A DNA stretch of 64,000 nucleotides, from the NCBI GenBank assembly GCA_035771165.1, contig JAWNZC010000222.1, positions 992,001 to 1,056,000 on the forward strand, in the 5' to 3' direction. This DNA is from Paragorgia papillata. Taxonomy: Eukaryota; Cnidaria; Anthozoa; Scleralcyonacea; Coralliidae. Under the pieces are notes generated by a model. It did no database searches. It had not been told where the DNA came from and saw only the letters and a list, made by a program, of their open reading frames with translations. Position numbers and translations under genes: made by a program. Shown one piece after another: positions 44,155-54,372 of this stretch (positions are counted from its first letter, which is position 1; each line of letters begins with the position of its first letter).

Positions 44155-44287
44155 ATTGGATTCATCTTCGACCAATATGGAAAATATTTAAGTCTCGAGT
44201 TTTAGTATTAAGCTCAACCTTCGGTCTCGCCCAATATTGAATTCTCGACTTAAATATTTTACCATGTTGGGCTTTGATGAATCCAAT
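44155..44287. repeat. Inverted repeat (TTGGATTCATC arms)
   Basis: TTGGATTCATC, AAATATTTAAGTC and the complementary GACTTAAATATTT, GATGAATCCAA lie around a CTCAACCTTCGGTCTCG centre. Confidence 0.75.
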
Positions 44288-44310
44288 AAGTTATAATACA
44301 ATACATCGTT

Positions 44311-44472
44311 AATAAAGGCTTATTAACCGAGTTTCGAGGTCTGTACGGGAAAGTATTTGCCCGATGTTTTCGTGCAGACCGAGCGACCAAGGAGCGAGGT
44401 TTGTGCGAGAGAAACCGAGGACAAATACTTTCCCGTACAGACCGAGAAAACGAGGTTAATAAGCCTTTTATT
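44311..44472. mobile_element. 162-bp MITE (AATAAAGGCTTATTAACC ends)
   Basis: The left AATAAAGGCTTATTAACC and GTCTGTACGGGAAAGTATTT are repeated inverted on the right (AAATACTTTCCCGTACAGAC, GGTTAATAAGCCTTTTATT). Confidence 0.8.
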
Positions 44473-44886
44473 ATATGGCTTTTGGTTTGTTTTCTCATCT
44501 GTTTTTAGTTCTACGTTTGTCTTGATCAGGTGTCGCTGTTCACTTTAGTTCTTACTTTTGAGCTTCTTCGTTTTCGCTTCATGTTTACACCTGTTAGGCT
44601 TTTATTTTTCGCGCTTTTAAATAAGAAGTTTTTATAAAAAGAAACACTAATGTTTCAGGACGTATTATTGTTCAAAATTTTCCAACGAATATATCTAATT
44701 CGCTTTTATTTTCATTCAAATCAACTCAGTAATTTTCCCGCCAAAACTTGCAGGTCATTAAAAAGGACGTAATGCCCTCTCACAGTGCCGAGAGGGCATT
44801 ACGGCTTTTTCCGGACCTCTCAGCAACCAATCAGCGTGCGCCGTTTGGCGTAATGACCCGAAAACAAGCCCAGCCATATAATAAAA
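44467..44886. repeat. Outer inverted pair and internal hairpin
   Basis: TTTTATTATATGGCT (44467) and AGCCATATAATAAAA (44872) are perfect inverted repeats. Inside lies a stem of GTAATGCCCTCTC and GAGAGGGCATTAC (44769-44803). These could be the ends of a 420-bp MITE next to the previous one. Confidence 0.65.
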
Positions 44887-44982
44887 ACAAGTATTGGTGA
44901 GTATAAATGTAGTGTATGTGTACGGTTAGACGGTAGACATTCGTCAAACTCAAGTACTCAGTAAATGTTTCTTATTTTCTAA

Positions 44983-45060
44983 GCCTCAATAGCTCAGTGG
45001 TTAGAGCGTCTAGTAACTGGTCATTATTAGAAGGTTGCAGGTTCGATTCCTGCTTGGGGC
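44983..45060 (+). ncRNA. tRNA-like gene or SINE head, 78 nt
   Basis: A 7-bp acceptor stem (GCCTCAA/TTGGGGC), a D-arm GCTCAGTGGTTAGAGC (A-box) and a T-arm GCAGGTTCGATTCCTGC (B-box) are clear. The anticodon arm is 23 nt instead of 17, best folded as an 8-bp stem with a 7-nt CTGGTCA loop. No CCA is encoded. The extra 6 nt make a functional tRNA doubtful; a tRNA-derived SINE head or pseudo-tRNA is more likely. Confidence 0.6.
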
Positions 45061-45314
45061 TTAGAAACATTTTAGGAGTGTTTGAAGTTGACCAACGGTC
45101 AAAAGGATGTGATTTGGAGGGGTTTTTTTGCAAGTCGTTTTGGAAATTGAACTTCTCCTTCTATATGCAGTTTGGAAATAACTTGTCAAATATAATGTAA
45201 ATATTATTTTTTAAACTATTTTAACGATTGTGATTGTATGCATGTTGTGATTAACATTTGTTGTAGCACGTGAAGAGTTGATAACTGCATATGCAATAAC
45301 ATGGAACAAAAGGA

Positions 45315-45350
45315 AACAAGACGCCTGGTGAGGCGTTCACTCGGGCTACT
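45315..45350 (-). repeat. Helentron-like 3' terminal motif, minus orientation
   Basis: ACAAGACGCC, loop, GGCGTTCACTCGGGCTACT is the complement of a 3' end: an inverted copy of the 5' sequence, then a terminal hairpin. The same form occurs at 52946 and, inverted, at 51925-51958. Confidence 0.5.
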
Positions 45351-45374
45351 GCAAATATAGCATGTGAAGGTGTT

Positions 45375-46049
45375 TTGGGTAAAAGATACTGAAGTGTTAT
45401 CGAAGCTGCAATCATATACATACGCAGGTTGTCACATGCAGTGCTAAGATCTAAAGTCTATTAAACACATTGCTCACAGACAAAAGTCAAAACACAATCC
45501 AATTCTCCGATAGAAAACACAATTTGCAATAACAAAACACGATTGCCTGTATTTAACGTATTTCCACACATGTACACAGCGTTCATATGTCGAGTCTCTT
45601 CGGGTATTAAATATCAACACAGCTATTAACGGCGTGTGCAACAACTATGTCTGTAAACACACAGAACACATCCGAGACGAGAAAGACTTGATCAGACATC
45701 AAGAAAGCAAAGAAAGCATATATTTGGCTAACCTGATATTTGGCATGCACGCATCAGTTTCGCAAAGCCTGATGGGATGACGTAATGATTGCCATTTCGA
45801 AACATATATTAATATGTTTTGTGGCCCGTTCTTTTTGTCATCGGTGGTTAGAACGTAAGAATAATATATTTTTTTATACAATACCCTGGTTGCTATGCGT
45901 GTTTTCATTGGTGGTTGTCCATGATCTATTAGAGGACAGACACATGGATCACGTCAGATCACGTCAGCTGACTTGCTTTTTTCTTTCTTCATGCCCCAAA
46001 ATCCGACAAGAATTTTGATAAAAACCTTTTAAATTTTTGTATTGTATAA
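45375..46049. other. No recognised gene
   Basis: AT-rich, with short frames only. It may be the body of the minus-strand element ending at 45315. Confidence 0.35.
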
Positions 46050-46235
46050 AACAAATAGATTCCATTTTTTGTTGTCTGTTCAGTTATAGATGCACAGAAG
46101 ACGTCACAACGTGGTAAGAACATCAGTGAGGCACTCGACTGCGTCTCGTGGGCCACTTTTTTGTTCTTACAACGTTGTGACGTCATCTGTGCATCTATAA
46201 CTGAACAGACAACGGCAAAATGGAATCTATTTGTT
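46050..46235. mobile_element. 186-bp MITE with ~75-bp arms
   Basis: ACAAATAGATTCCATTTT, TCTGTTCAGTTATAGATGCA and GACGTCACAACGT recur inverted on the right, ending TGGAATCTATTTGT. TAAA lies on both flanks and may be the target duplication. Confidence 0.8.
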
Positions 46236-46377
46236 AAATATTTTATTATATTTTAAATATAAGTTTCTTTTCCGAGTCGAGCTATGTATTCTGGTATATT
46301 TCATTCAACTTGTTCTTAAGTTGTTGTAGTTTTTGTTGTACAAGCTGTGTTGAGTTGCCAATGGTGAGAAAAACTCA

Positions 46378-46408
46378 GACGGAGACGGAGACGGAGACGG
46401 AGACGGAG
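46378..46408 (+). repeat. (GGAGAC)n, short array
   Basis: Five GGAGAC units lie about 100 bp from the truncated end of the gypsy RT. Related arrays lie at 57003 and 60120. Confidence 0.9.
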
Positions 46409-46504
46409 ATTTATGTGTCATACGATTTATGTGTCTTCTTGGACGTTTGCGCAGCCACTTATTCCGTCGACTAATCTTCTTTTGAAATACTTCACTTCCA
46501 CTTA

Positions 46505-47105
46505 ACATGACAAACGGAAGTCGCTTGAATTAGTATCTTCCGAATGGAGTGTTGAACGTGAGGATCTTTCGAACTTTGTTTGTCACTTTTATCTGCGAAT
46601 AACCACTTGAGGCATCTAGCTTGGTGAAGAACTTGGCGTCAGCCAATCTCTACCATAATGACTTCAGCGTTCCGCATTGGGTAGTGATCTCTCTTTATTG
46701 CCTTGTTTAGGTCATGCGGCCTTGTTTAGGTCATGCGGTCGTAGCTTTCCGTTGGGTTACTCGACTATCACAAGAGAAGTTACTTTCCATACGATCAAGC
46801 TCGGTCTTGAGCTTATCTTATCTTTCAATAGGAACGGTACTTTACGCGGCCGAGGGTGTACCACCGGAATGGCCTCTCGAGCCAAGTTGATGTGATGTTC
46901 TCCAGACAAACAGCCAATATCTCCAAATACATCTGAATATTTTTCCGGAATGTTGTTTATCGGTTGTTTTATCCTGCGATATACGGTTGAGGCGTTGACA
47001 TGTTTCAAGTCCCAAAATCGCAGAATACTTAATTGACACAACAAAGAACCGAACAGGATAAGCGTTCGTTCCCTTTCGGTTTCATGTGGACAATGCACTT
47101 ACCCG
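46505..47105 (-). pseudogene. Ty3/gypsy reverse transcriptase, N-terminal part, broken
   Basis: On the minus strand IPEKYSDVFGDIGCLSGEHH and a VVHPRPRKVPFLLKDK stretch are the classic region upstream of the gypsy RT core. VTSLVIVE and DAKFFTKLDASSGY then follow in shifted frames. About 40 bp present in the related copy at 57340-57380 are missing here. The RT stops before the catalytic YXDD motif, at ACGGAAGTCGCTTGAATTAG. It is therefore inactive. Upstream on the same strand are the protease remnant and gag. Confidence 0.8.
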
Positions 47106-47345
47106 CTACTGGAATTTCTGATCCATCATACCCATACAGTTTCTCCTTCGTTTCTCGTAGCCTTGGCTTTCTTGGTAGGCGTTGATACAGGTTTTGCGGA
47201 ATTACATTGGCTTGTACTCGACATCTAATCCGAAGGTGTTAATTGATACAGTCCAAGCTTTCAGGTTGTCTTGTTTCCCACACATCTCCACTTGATATCG
47301 CGTATATAGTTTCTTCTTGTGTTTTTGGCAATTCGTTGTTTCTTT
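47106..47345 (-). pseudogene. Gypsy protease remnant
   Basis: Minus-strand text includes an INTFGLDVEY-like piece, then YGYDGSEIPVAGKCIVHMK, the usual C-terminal part of the retroviral-type aspartic protease. The DTGA active-site segment is not visible, so the protease has lost its catalytic region. It joins gag (upstream) and RT (downstream) of the same element. Confidence 0.55.
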
Positions 47346-48193
47346 TCATTTTTGGACGGAGCCAACGAAGAAGTCGTCAATGCTTTCATCACTGGAATCA
47401 CTAGAATGACTGCTACTTGAGAGGTTTACTTCGTCGACTTGCTTTGAGAGGCACACTTTAGCAAAGTGGTTGCGTTTTTCCACATTTTTTGCATACTTTA
47501 CCAAATGCAAGGCAATTGCCTTTGTCATGTTGAATATCTACAGTACTTTCTTTCGCCTTCTTATTGGCCTCGCTCATTTTGCTTACCCTTTGTAATGCTC
47601 TTTCCCATTTCCTCTTCGGTGACGTAGTTGGTCAATCTGATTTTGAGGCGTTTTCGACTGCATCTCTTCTGATTGCTTCTTTGTTTCTTCAGCAGCTCGG
47701 CAGATGTTTATGGCCTTGTCTAATGTTAGTTCTGGCTCCCGTAGCAATCTTTTCTAGAACTTTCTTCTCCTTCACTCCCGCGACGAACCTGTCTCTGACC
47801 AGGCTCTCTTTTTAGCGTTCCAAATTCGCAGTGACTGCTTTTGAGTTTCAGTTCGGTGACGTAGTCGCCAATGCTTTGTCCATCGCTTTGGTTATATACG
47901 AGAAAAACTTGAATCTAAGATATGGAATATTCTTCTTGGGATTCATGTATTCGTCAAACTTTGCTATAACTGGTTTCTAGCTTCATGGAATCTGCTTCTT
48001 CAGCGAAAGTAAACGTGTAGTAGATCTCTTGCGCTCGTTCTCCTTTTGCTATGAGAAGTCTCAAAATTTTTACATCTTCACTTTTGTCGTTGGATTCCGT
48101 AGCTGTCATGAAGAATTGGAATTCCTTTTTCCAGCGCTCCCAGTTTTGGCTGAGGTTACCATCGAAACGCAATTCTTTGGGCGGAAGAAGCAC
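47346..48193 (-). pseudogene. Gypsy gag with zinc-knuckle region, frameshifted
   Basis: The N-terminus reads LLPPKELRFDGNLSQNWERW and FFMTATE, typical of Ty3/gypsy Gag. After a stop at 47954, other frames carry FDEYMNPKKN and the rest of the capsid-type region with several indels. A CCHC-type zinc knuckle is split by a one-base insertion near 47490; the downstream half reads RNHFAKVC, followed by a Ser-rich tail. The first codon appears to be GTG directly after a TAG, so gag is probably reached by splicing (see the leader units) or its start is lost. Confidence 0.75.
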
Positions 48194-48278
48194 TTTTTCT
48201 GACTAATATATTAACCAAATTAAAAATGCTCAGAATCATCCAATTATACCGCTCTTAAAATAAGAACATATTCTATTT

Positions 48279-48302
48279 CGACGTCATATATTTATGACGT
48301 CA
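48279..48302 (-). promoter_or_regulatory. Paired CRE-like sites (also 48823 and 49367)
   Basis: CGACGTCAT and TGACGTCA lie 16 bp apart in each leader unit. TGACGTCA is the palindromic CREB/ATF recognition site. Position in the intron-like part of the leader suggests an enhancer role, but this is inferred. Confidence 0.4.
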
Positions 48303-48500
48303 TTTCTGCATGAAGGAAGCACTTTTTCTGACTAATATATCAAGGTAGCACGTTAGAATGTGATAGTTCTTATAAATAAACTAAACTTTACTTACCTAAG
48401 TTGTTGACGTTTTGTGCGAGTCCGACAAAACAGCTGATAATATGGAGCTCCAAAGATACGCGAGGGCGGAGCGGGAGGGGAAAAGAGAAAGGGAGTGCAA

Positions 48501-48737
48501 CTACCGAGATATCTTTCGACAATGCTTCATGGAATCTGCTTCTTCAGCGAAAGTAAACGTGTAGTAGATCTCTTGCGCTCGTTCTCCTTTTGCTATGAGA
48601 AGTCTCAAAATTTTTACATCTTCACTTTTGTCGTTGGATTCCGTAGCTGTCATGAAGAATTGGAATTCCTTTTTCCAGCGCTCCCAGTTTTGGCTGAGGT
48701 TACCATCGAAACGCAATTCTTTGGGCGGAAGAAGCAC
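48501..48737 (-). pseudogene. Gypsy gag start, second tandem copy
   Basis: It is identical in its first 70 or so residues to the copy at 47954-48193, then ends in HCRKISR because it runs into the next leader. It is a truncated gag fragment and cannot make a full Gag. Confidence 0.8.
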
Positions 48738-49044
48738 TTTTTCTGACTAATATATTAACCAAATTAAAAATGCTCAGAATCATCCAATTATACCGCTCTT
48801 AAAATAAGAACATATTCTATTTCGACGTCATATATTTATGACGTCATTTCTGCATGAAGGAAGCACTTTTTCTGACTAATATATCAAGGTAGCACGTTAG
48901 AATGTGATAGTTCTTATAAATAAACTAAACTTTACTTACCTAAGTTGTTGACGTTTTGTGCGAGTCCGACAAAACAGCTGATAATATGGAGCTCCAAAGA
49001 TACGCGAGGGCGGAGCGGGAGGGGAAAAGAGAAAGGGAGTGCAA

Positions 49045-49281
49045 CTACCGAGATATCTTTCGACAATGCTTCATGGAATCTGCTTCTTCAGCGAAAGTAA
49101 ACGTGTAGTAGATCTCTTGCGCTCGTTCTCCTTTTGCTATGAGAAGTCTCAAAATTTTTACATCTTCACTTTTGTCGTTGGATTCCGTAGCTGTCATGAA
49201 GAATTGGAATTCCTTTTTCCAGCGCTCCCAGTTTTGGCTGAGGTTACCATCGAAACGCAATTCTTTGGGCGGAAGAAGCAC
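49045..49281 (-). pseudogene. Gypsy gag start, third tandem copy
   Basis: It matches the second copy exactly over the readable frame, including the HCRKISR end. It is preceded on the minus strand by a leader that also carries two extra ~125-bp duplications. Confidence 0.8.
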
Positions 49282-49395
49282 TTTTTCTGACTAATATATT
49301 AACCAAATTAAAAATGCTCAGAATCATCCAATTATACCGCTCTTAAAATAAGAACATATTCTATTTCGACGTCATATATTTATGACGTCATTTCT

Positions 49396-49645
49396 GCATG
49401 AAGGAAGCACTTTTTCTGACTAATATATTAACCAAAAATGCTCGGAATCCATCCAATTATACCGCTGTTAAAATAAATACATATTCTATTTCGACGACAT
49501 ATATTTATGACGTCATTTCTGCATGAAGGAAGCACTTTTTCTGACTAATATATTAACCAAAAATGCTCGGAATCCATCCAATTATATCGCTGTTAAAATA
49601 AAAACATATTCTATTTCGACGACATATATTTATGGCGTCATTTCT
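49396..49645. repeat. Two extra ~125-bp tandem duplications in leader 3
   Basis: CTGCATGAAGGAAGCACTTT through AATGCTCGGAATCCATCCAA to TTCGACGACATATATTTATG occurs twice in succession, diverged from the main leader by GACGACAT for GACGTCAT, so one CRE-like site is lost in these copies. Confidence 0.85.
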
Positions 49646-49862
49646 GCATGAAGGAAGCACTTTTTCTGACTAATATATCAAGGTAGCACGTTAGAATGTG
49701 ATAGTTCTTATAAATAAACTAAACTTTACTTACCTAAGTTGTTGACGTTTTGTGCGAGTCCGACAAAACAGCTGATAATATGGAGCTCCAAAGATACGCG
49801 AGGGCGGAGCGGGAGGGGAAAAGAGAAAGGGAGTGCAACTACCGAGATATCTTTCGACAATG

Positions 49863-50141
49863 CTCGTAGCACGTTGCTATGCACATAGAGTGTTGCTATT
49901 CACAATAATTATATACGTACACCGAGACAACAACCCGATCTTCGCGATATTCACAGCAGGACGTAAGTTGTTTTCGTTGAATGATTTATCAATTTGGACT
50001 CTGATGACAAGACCTTAACTTGCGGTAGTAAACACATATCACAGGCAGCCCAATTTCAACGCCTATTTAAAAATACAAATATGGTTTCAAATATCATTGA
50101 ATTTGTTATTTGTGAGAAGTAGCGTGAAAAAGCCAACCAAC
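49863..50141. other. Boundary region between gypsy and BEL/Pao elements
   Basis: Beyond the leader the sequence no longer matches the tandem unit. No terminal repeat was recognised. Confidence 0.4.
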
Positions 50142-50233
50142 ATGGACAAGGTTTATATAGCCCTGTATACATGTGGAAGTAGTAGAGCTGTTCATCTTGA
50201 TGTCGTTCCTGACCTTAACGCGAAAACGTTTAT
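50142..50233 (+). pseudogene. BEL/Pao integrase core, 5' fragment
   Basis: The frame encodes KVYIALYTCGSSRAVHLDVV followed by PDLNAKTF, the stretch around the first catalytic aspartate of the BEL/Pao integrase (rve) core. It stops being homologous at 50233, exactly where TACTCGGGCTACC begins. The coding frame continues at 51959. The upstream gag-protease-RT part is absent. Confidence 0.75.
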
Positions 50234-51958
50234 TACTCGGGCTACCACAGGTAGCCGAGTCTAGGTTTCGCGACTATTTTTTTTGTCGCGATATTGCCCC
50301 ATGAGGGTTTGCGAAACTGAGATGTGACCACTGATCAGTGCATATGCCTTGTTTCTTTTCGATCGAGCTAATGTTCACAAAACGTTTTTCGAGCCTCGCC
50401 GAACGGCGGAAGCTGTCAGTTGCATCCAAGTGGCAACCGACCATTACCAGAAATTTGGGACATTTTGCGGCCACGTTCGTAGCCAGTGGTTACTCCCATG
50501 ATAATAATATACAGTAAATATTTTCCGAAAATGCAAACAGCTGCTAAAAACAAAGATCGCCTCTGCTTTCAAAGTAAACAAACATGGCTGCAGGCTGCTC
50601 GAAAGAGAAGAGACCTCCGTGGCTTCGTCGTTTGTCCTTCTCGCAGCTCAACTCCACGTTTAGACATAACGGCCTCCTGCTGATAGACGAAATCGGAGTT
50701 TCGACTGTGCATACAATCTGAGTCGGGATAAAACGTAGTTCGTTTTATAACATGAGGCTGAAGCAGCCGCAGTAAACATAACATTTCTGATTTCAGAAAC
50801 CTTTTAATGCTTAGGTATTCTATAAGGATAAAATTTGCTTCTCAATTATCCTTGACAATAATCCTAAACGTAGTGTCTAAAAATAATGAACTCAAAACAT
50901 GAAAAAATAGTCCCAGCCTATGTTATCTTCCCGTTATGCTTTAATAGACACGATGTAATTTGCATAGGGGCCCAAATTGAAAAGGAAACTAATTTGCATG
51001 TGGGCCTAAATAAAACTACGATTTGGTGTATTGCTCAAACACACTGTAAAACCAAGAACGTTTAAAGGCTTTGGGAACCGCAATGTTGTTAGATACGGAG
51101 ATATTTACGAGTTATATTAGCAGTTCGAACATTGCTAAATACATAGCAAGCTCCGCACTTTGCATCGTTCGCAAGGAAAGTGGTGTTTTGGCAGATTTGT
51201 ATCGCATGTTTAGCAGGATTACTATGGCTTACATAACAGAATGAGTCAAATAAGCAGCGTAAATAAATCGATGTTGGGAACCGACTGTGTATTTCGGTAA
51301 GCGAACATTTTTTGTTATAACGTTTCCTTACTTTAACTCTTAACAGGAATCGAGCTCCGCAACCGAGAAGTCTATGTCCCTAGTAGGATAAATTTTAAAA
51401 TTTACGATTTTACTGTATTATTCCTTATACGATTTGGCCGTCATGTTTAATAATGGCCTATATGCGCCCGCGCGACGCCATCTTGTCCCAAATTTCTGCT
51501 AATGCATTGGGTCTGGAACTGGACTACAACCGACAACGATATATACAGTATATTCTTCTCATGGCTACAACCGCTACATTCTATAAATATTTAATACCAC
51601 CGGTACAGAGTTGAGGATCAAAACGCTAATATTCTGGATATTAATATATTGGCCTTTCTAATGCCCTTGGTCCAGCAATTGCAATGTACTATTTGTGTTT
51701 TTACTGACTGTTGCTTGTCGTTGAATTTGAGATCGACAATGGACATAAGTTTTATTTATCCATTAGGATTTAATCATTTATATTCCATGTTGTAAGTGCT
51801 TTGAACCTATGAGTATGTAATTTTGTCACAAGTATGTTATCCATATCTTGAGGTGAATCTGATCTTCCTCGGTGCATTCCCACCTCTTTGCTCGCGCGTT
51901 ATAGAGACCTATGCGGTTTTCCAGTTGCCCGAGTGAACACCTGACCCAGGTGTCTTGT
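50234..51958 (+). mobile_element. 1,725-bp Helentron/Helitron2-like insertion
   Basis: It begins TACTCGGGCTACC with a hairpin (GGTAGCCGAGT) and ends CCAGTTGCCCGAGTGA, then a terminal stem-loop ACACCTGACCCAGGTGT and CTTGT. The inverted CTCGGGC sequence is terminal at the 5' end but about 25 bp inside at the 3' end: asymmetric terminal inverted repeats. Insertion lies between T and T without a duplication, and skipping it restores the BEL integrase frame. No Rep/helicase coding was recognised inside, so it is non-autonomous. Related ends lie at 5120, 45315 and 52946. Confidence 0.65.
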
Positions 51959-52523
51959 TAGAAGTTTTAAATGGTTTATTGGCAGAAGAGGTATACCGAA
52001 ATTGGTCATCACATATAACGCCAAAACATTTAAATCTACGGCACGATACTTATCTGCAGCGTTCGAGCTACCTACCGTCCAGGCGTTTCTACTCGATCTC
52101 AAGATTAAGTGGCGGTTTAATCTGGAGCGTGCCCCTTGGTGGGGTGGATTCTTTGAACGTTTAGTTCGATGTGTTAAACGTTGTTTGAAGAAGATTCTAC
52201 GAAACGCAAGATTTACCTATGAAGAGCTTCTGACTGTGATCATCGACATCGAATGTGTCTTAAACTCTCGACCTCTTACCTATATGTCTTCAGACGATAC
52301 AGAGGAACCACTTACCCCCTCTCACTTGATGCTGGGAAGAAGAATACTGTCTATACCTGATGACATAGTGGCTCCTGAAGAAAGTGAAGAAGGTGAAGCT
52401 ACACTTCTTACCAAAAGGCAACGTTATATGACATCAGTGTTGTCCTATTTCCGGAATCGATGGAAACAACAGCCGACGTTACTTCGAAACGTGGTAAACG
52501 TACGACCCTTAGAAGACCACTGA
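51959..52523 (+). pseudogene. BEL/Pao integrase C-terminal part with DUF5641-like tail
   Basis: The open frame encodes RRGIPKLVITYNAKTFKSTA, then ERAPWWGGFFERLVRCVKRC, VLNSRPLTYMSS and LTPSHLMLGRR, ending NVVNVRPLEDH. PWWGGFFER, NSRPLT and TPSHL are hallmarks of the BEL/Pao integrase and the domain after it. The T-Y-N replaces the usual aspartate position before NAKTF, so a catalytic residue may be lost. The frame is intact for 180 codons; the family's C-terminus normally extends somewhat further. Confidence 0.85.
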
Positions 52524-52945
52524 CGAAACTATTCCCATTCGAAGTTCGAGACACCACAGCTGCAACTGAAACGGTTCCTGTCAAGGCAACTAGTGACTGT
52601 CAACTGACGTCATGACGCGATTGACGAAACATCACTCGTCGTCAGATACAACCGTGCTCATAACATAGCGGATATAGTTTAACAACCAGTATCCGCACAA
52701 AGCAGGTCGTAGGAGACCGTGTCGTAGAGATCCGTGTCGGGTCTGTATTGATAATGGCTTGGAGAAAGCGAAATTTGTTAAAGTGCTATGCAACGAAATT
52801 TCCAAGTTGGAGATAATAACATTAAAGTAACGCTTGGTATCGCTTCTATTGACTGTGAAAGTTTTAGGACGAACAATTAAATGGAACTATGTTTATTTAG
52901 CGTTTGAAGACCGTGCTGTTACCCCTAAAAATTGAGACATCATTA
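52524..52945. other. BEL 3' flank, nothing recognised
   Basis: It may hold the end of the BEL element; no LTR pair was found. Confidence 0.4.
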
Positions 52946-52982
52946 AACAAGACGCCTACTTAGGGCGTTCACTCGGGCTACT
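52946..52982 (-). repeat. Helentron-like 3' terminal motif, minus orientation
   Basis: ACAAGACGCC, loop TACTTAG, GGCGTTCACTCGGGCTACT. The stem matches that at 45315 while the loop differs; the copy at 51925-51958 changes the stem on both strands (GACACC/GGTGT), so pairing is conserved. Confidence 0.5.
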
Positions 52983-53786
52983 CATAGCAATACAGCTTCG
53001 CATAAGCCTAGGTGCACATATTAAGCGGTTGTTGAAAAGTACAAAATAACCTACAGTGCTGGATTCCGAACAGGTGGGCAATTTGTCTGCACATGCACGG
53101 CAAGAATGCGTGGGTTCGTGAAATGCGCGGGACACATTCCCGTCTGCCATATAATTGGAAAGGAAATAAACAAAATGCTATATTCCATGTCGAATTAATC
53201 TACCTGGTGCATTTTTTACCGAATGGATTACCGACTCAGCAGTTCAATTTCCAACCAAAGATTAATAAAATCACGGTCTGAAAGGCACACCACATATTTC
53301 ATACAGACTTATAGTTCTAATACATGCTCGTGCACTTCCGCTAGCTTTTTATATAAAAATAATAGCGAGTTCTCTGACCTTTTCCTCGTTTTTAATATGC
53401 CTTCCAAACTTGTCGATCCAGCGATTTGTTATTCAACTTGGTGTTTTTCGTTGAAGCTGAAAAGGTTCATTATCGGAGCAGCAGAAGTACGACATTTTGC
53501 GAATTTGATCTTAAAAAAATTGATTTCAACTCCTCGAGTCGTTTCTGTTCGAGCTCACAGGATCGATTAAACGTTTTCTTTTACCTCAAGATAAGTTCAG
53601 ATATTTAGTTCATACTTTTATGTTCCAGGAATGTGCTTTAGATATTCCTTTCAAAGCTTTTCTTGCGAACACGAGTTGATCGAATTTCTCTATTTTCAAT
53701 AAAAACAGCAATTAACCCTTTCTTTGATGAACGATAGCAAAATATCTAGCCGTTTGCATTACTTTCAAAATAGCTTTAAGGCAGTT
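52983..53786. other. No recognised gene
   Basis: Several overlapping short frames (53093-53608) without motifs. It may be the body of the minus-strand element ending at 52946. Confidence 0.4.
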
Positions 53787-54150
53787 TTAATATGTTTATT
53801 CATCTGTTTTCCTGAATCAAAATTATCTTGGGAAAAATGGGTAACACGTTCATAAATCGTCCATGGTCGGCCCATGGTCGGCCCAAGCAGAATATAGCGG
53901 GTATATGTTTGTATGTTTATTCATGTGTTTTCCTGAATCAAAATTATCTTTGGGAAAAATGGGTAACACGTTCAAAAATCGTCCATGGTCGGCCCATGGT
54001 CGGCCCATGGTCGGCCCAAGCAGAATATAGCGGGTATATGTTTGTATGTTTATTCATCTGTTTTCCTGAATCAAAATTATCTTTGGGAAAAATGGGTAAC
54101 ACGTTCAAAAATCGTCCATGGTCGGCCCAAGCAGAATATAGCGGGTTCAG
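53787..54150 (+). repeat. Three-copy ~125-bp tandem repeat with CATGGTCGGCC subrepeat
   Basis: GTTTATTCATCTGTTTTCCT, GAATCAAAATTATCTT, GGGAAAAATGGGTAACACGT and CCATGGTCGGCCCAAGCAG recur three times. The 11-bp CATGGTCGGCC subrepeat varies from one to three copies. Confidence 0.9.
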
Positions 54151-54164
54151 AATATGGACTACGA

Positions 54165-54235
54165 GCGGGTGGTCCCTCCTTTCCCCGCGCGCGGGTTCAT
54201 TTCAGGCGCGACGGGAAAGGAGGGCCTGCAGACAA
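54165..54235. repeat. GC-rich imperfect hairpin
   Basis: CCCTCCTTTCCCCGCGC pairs with GCGACGGGAAAGGAGGG. Confidence 0.7.
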
Positions 54236-54372
54236 TGCACTAATCTATATATAGATCATTGAGACAATGTCGTTGAAGTTGTGGCCTCGAGGCTCCGCCC
54301 AGTCAGTTTAAAATTAACGAATTTCTCAATATCATTCGTTAGATTGAGTTTATAAATTATAATTTCACTTAA

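Larger units (their letters stand above)
47981..49862 (-). repeat. Triplicated gypsy leader plus gag start (544-bp period)
   Basis: Units start at 47981, 48525 and 49069. Each contains, on the minus strand, a GC-rich leader (GGAGCTCCATATTATCAGC to CAACAACTTAG), a GTAAGTAAAG donor, an AT-rich intron-like stretch ending ATATATTAG, CRE-type TGACGTCA sites and the first ~80 codons of gag. Units 2 and 3 run from gag straight into the next leader, so only unit 1 connects to the rest of the element. Units 1 and 2 are nearly identical, which implies recent duplication. Confidence 0.85.
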
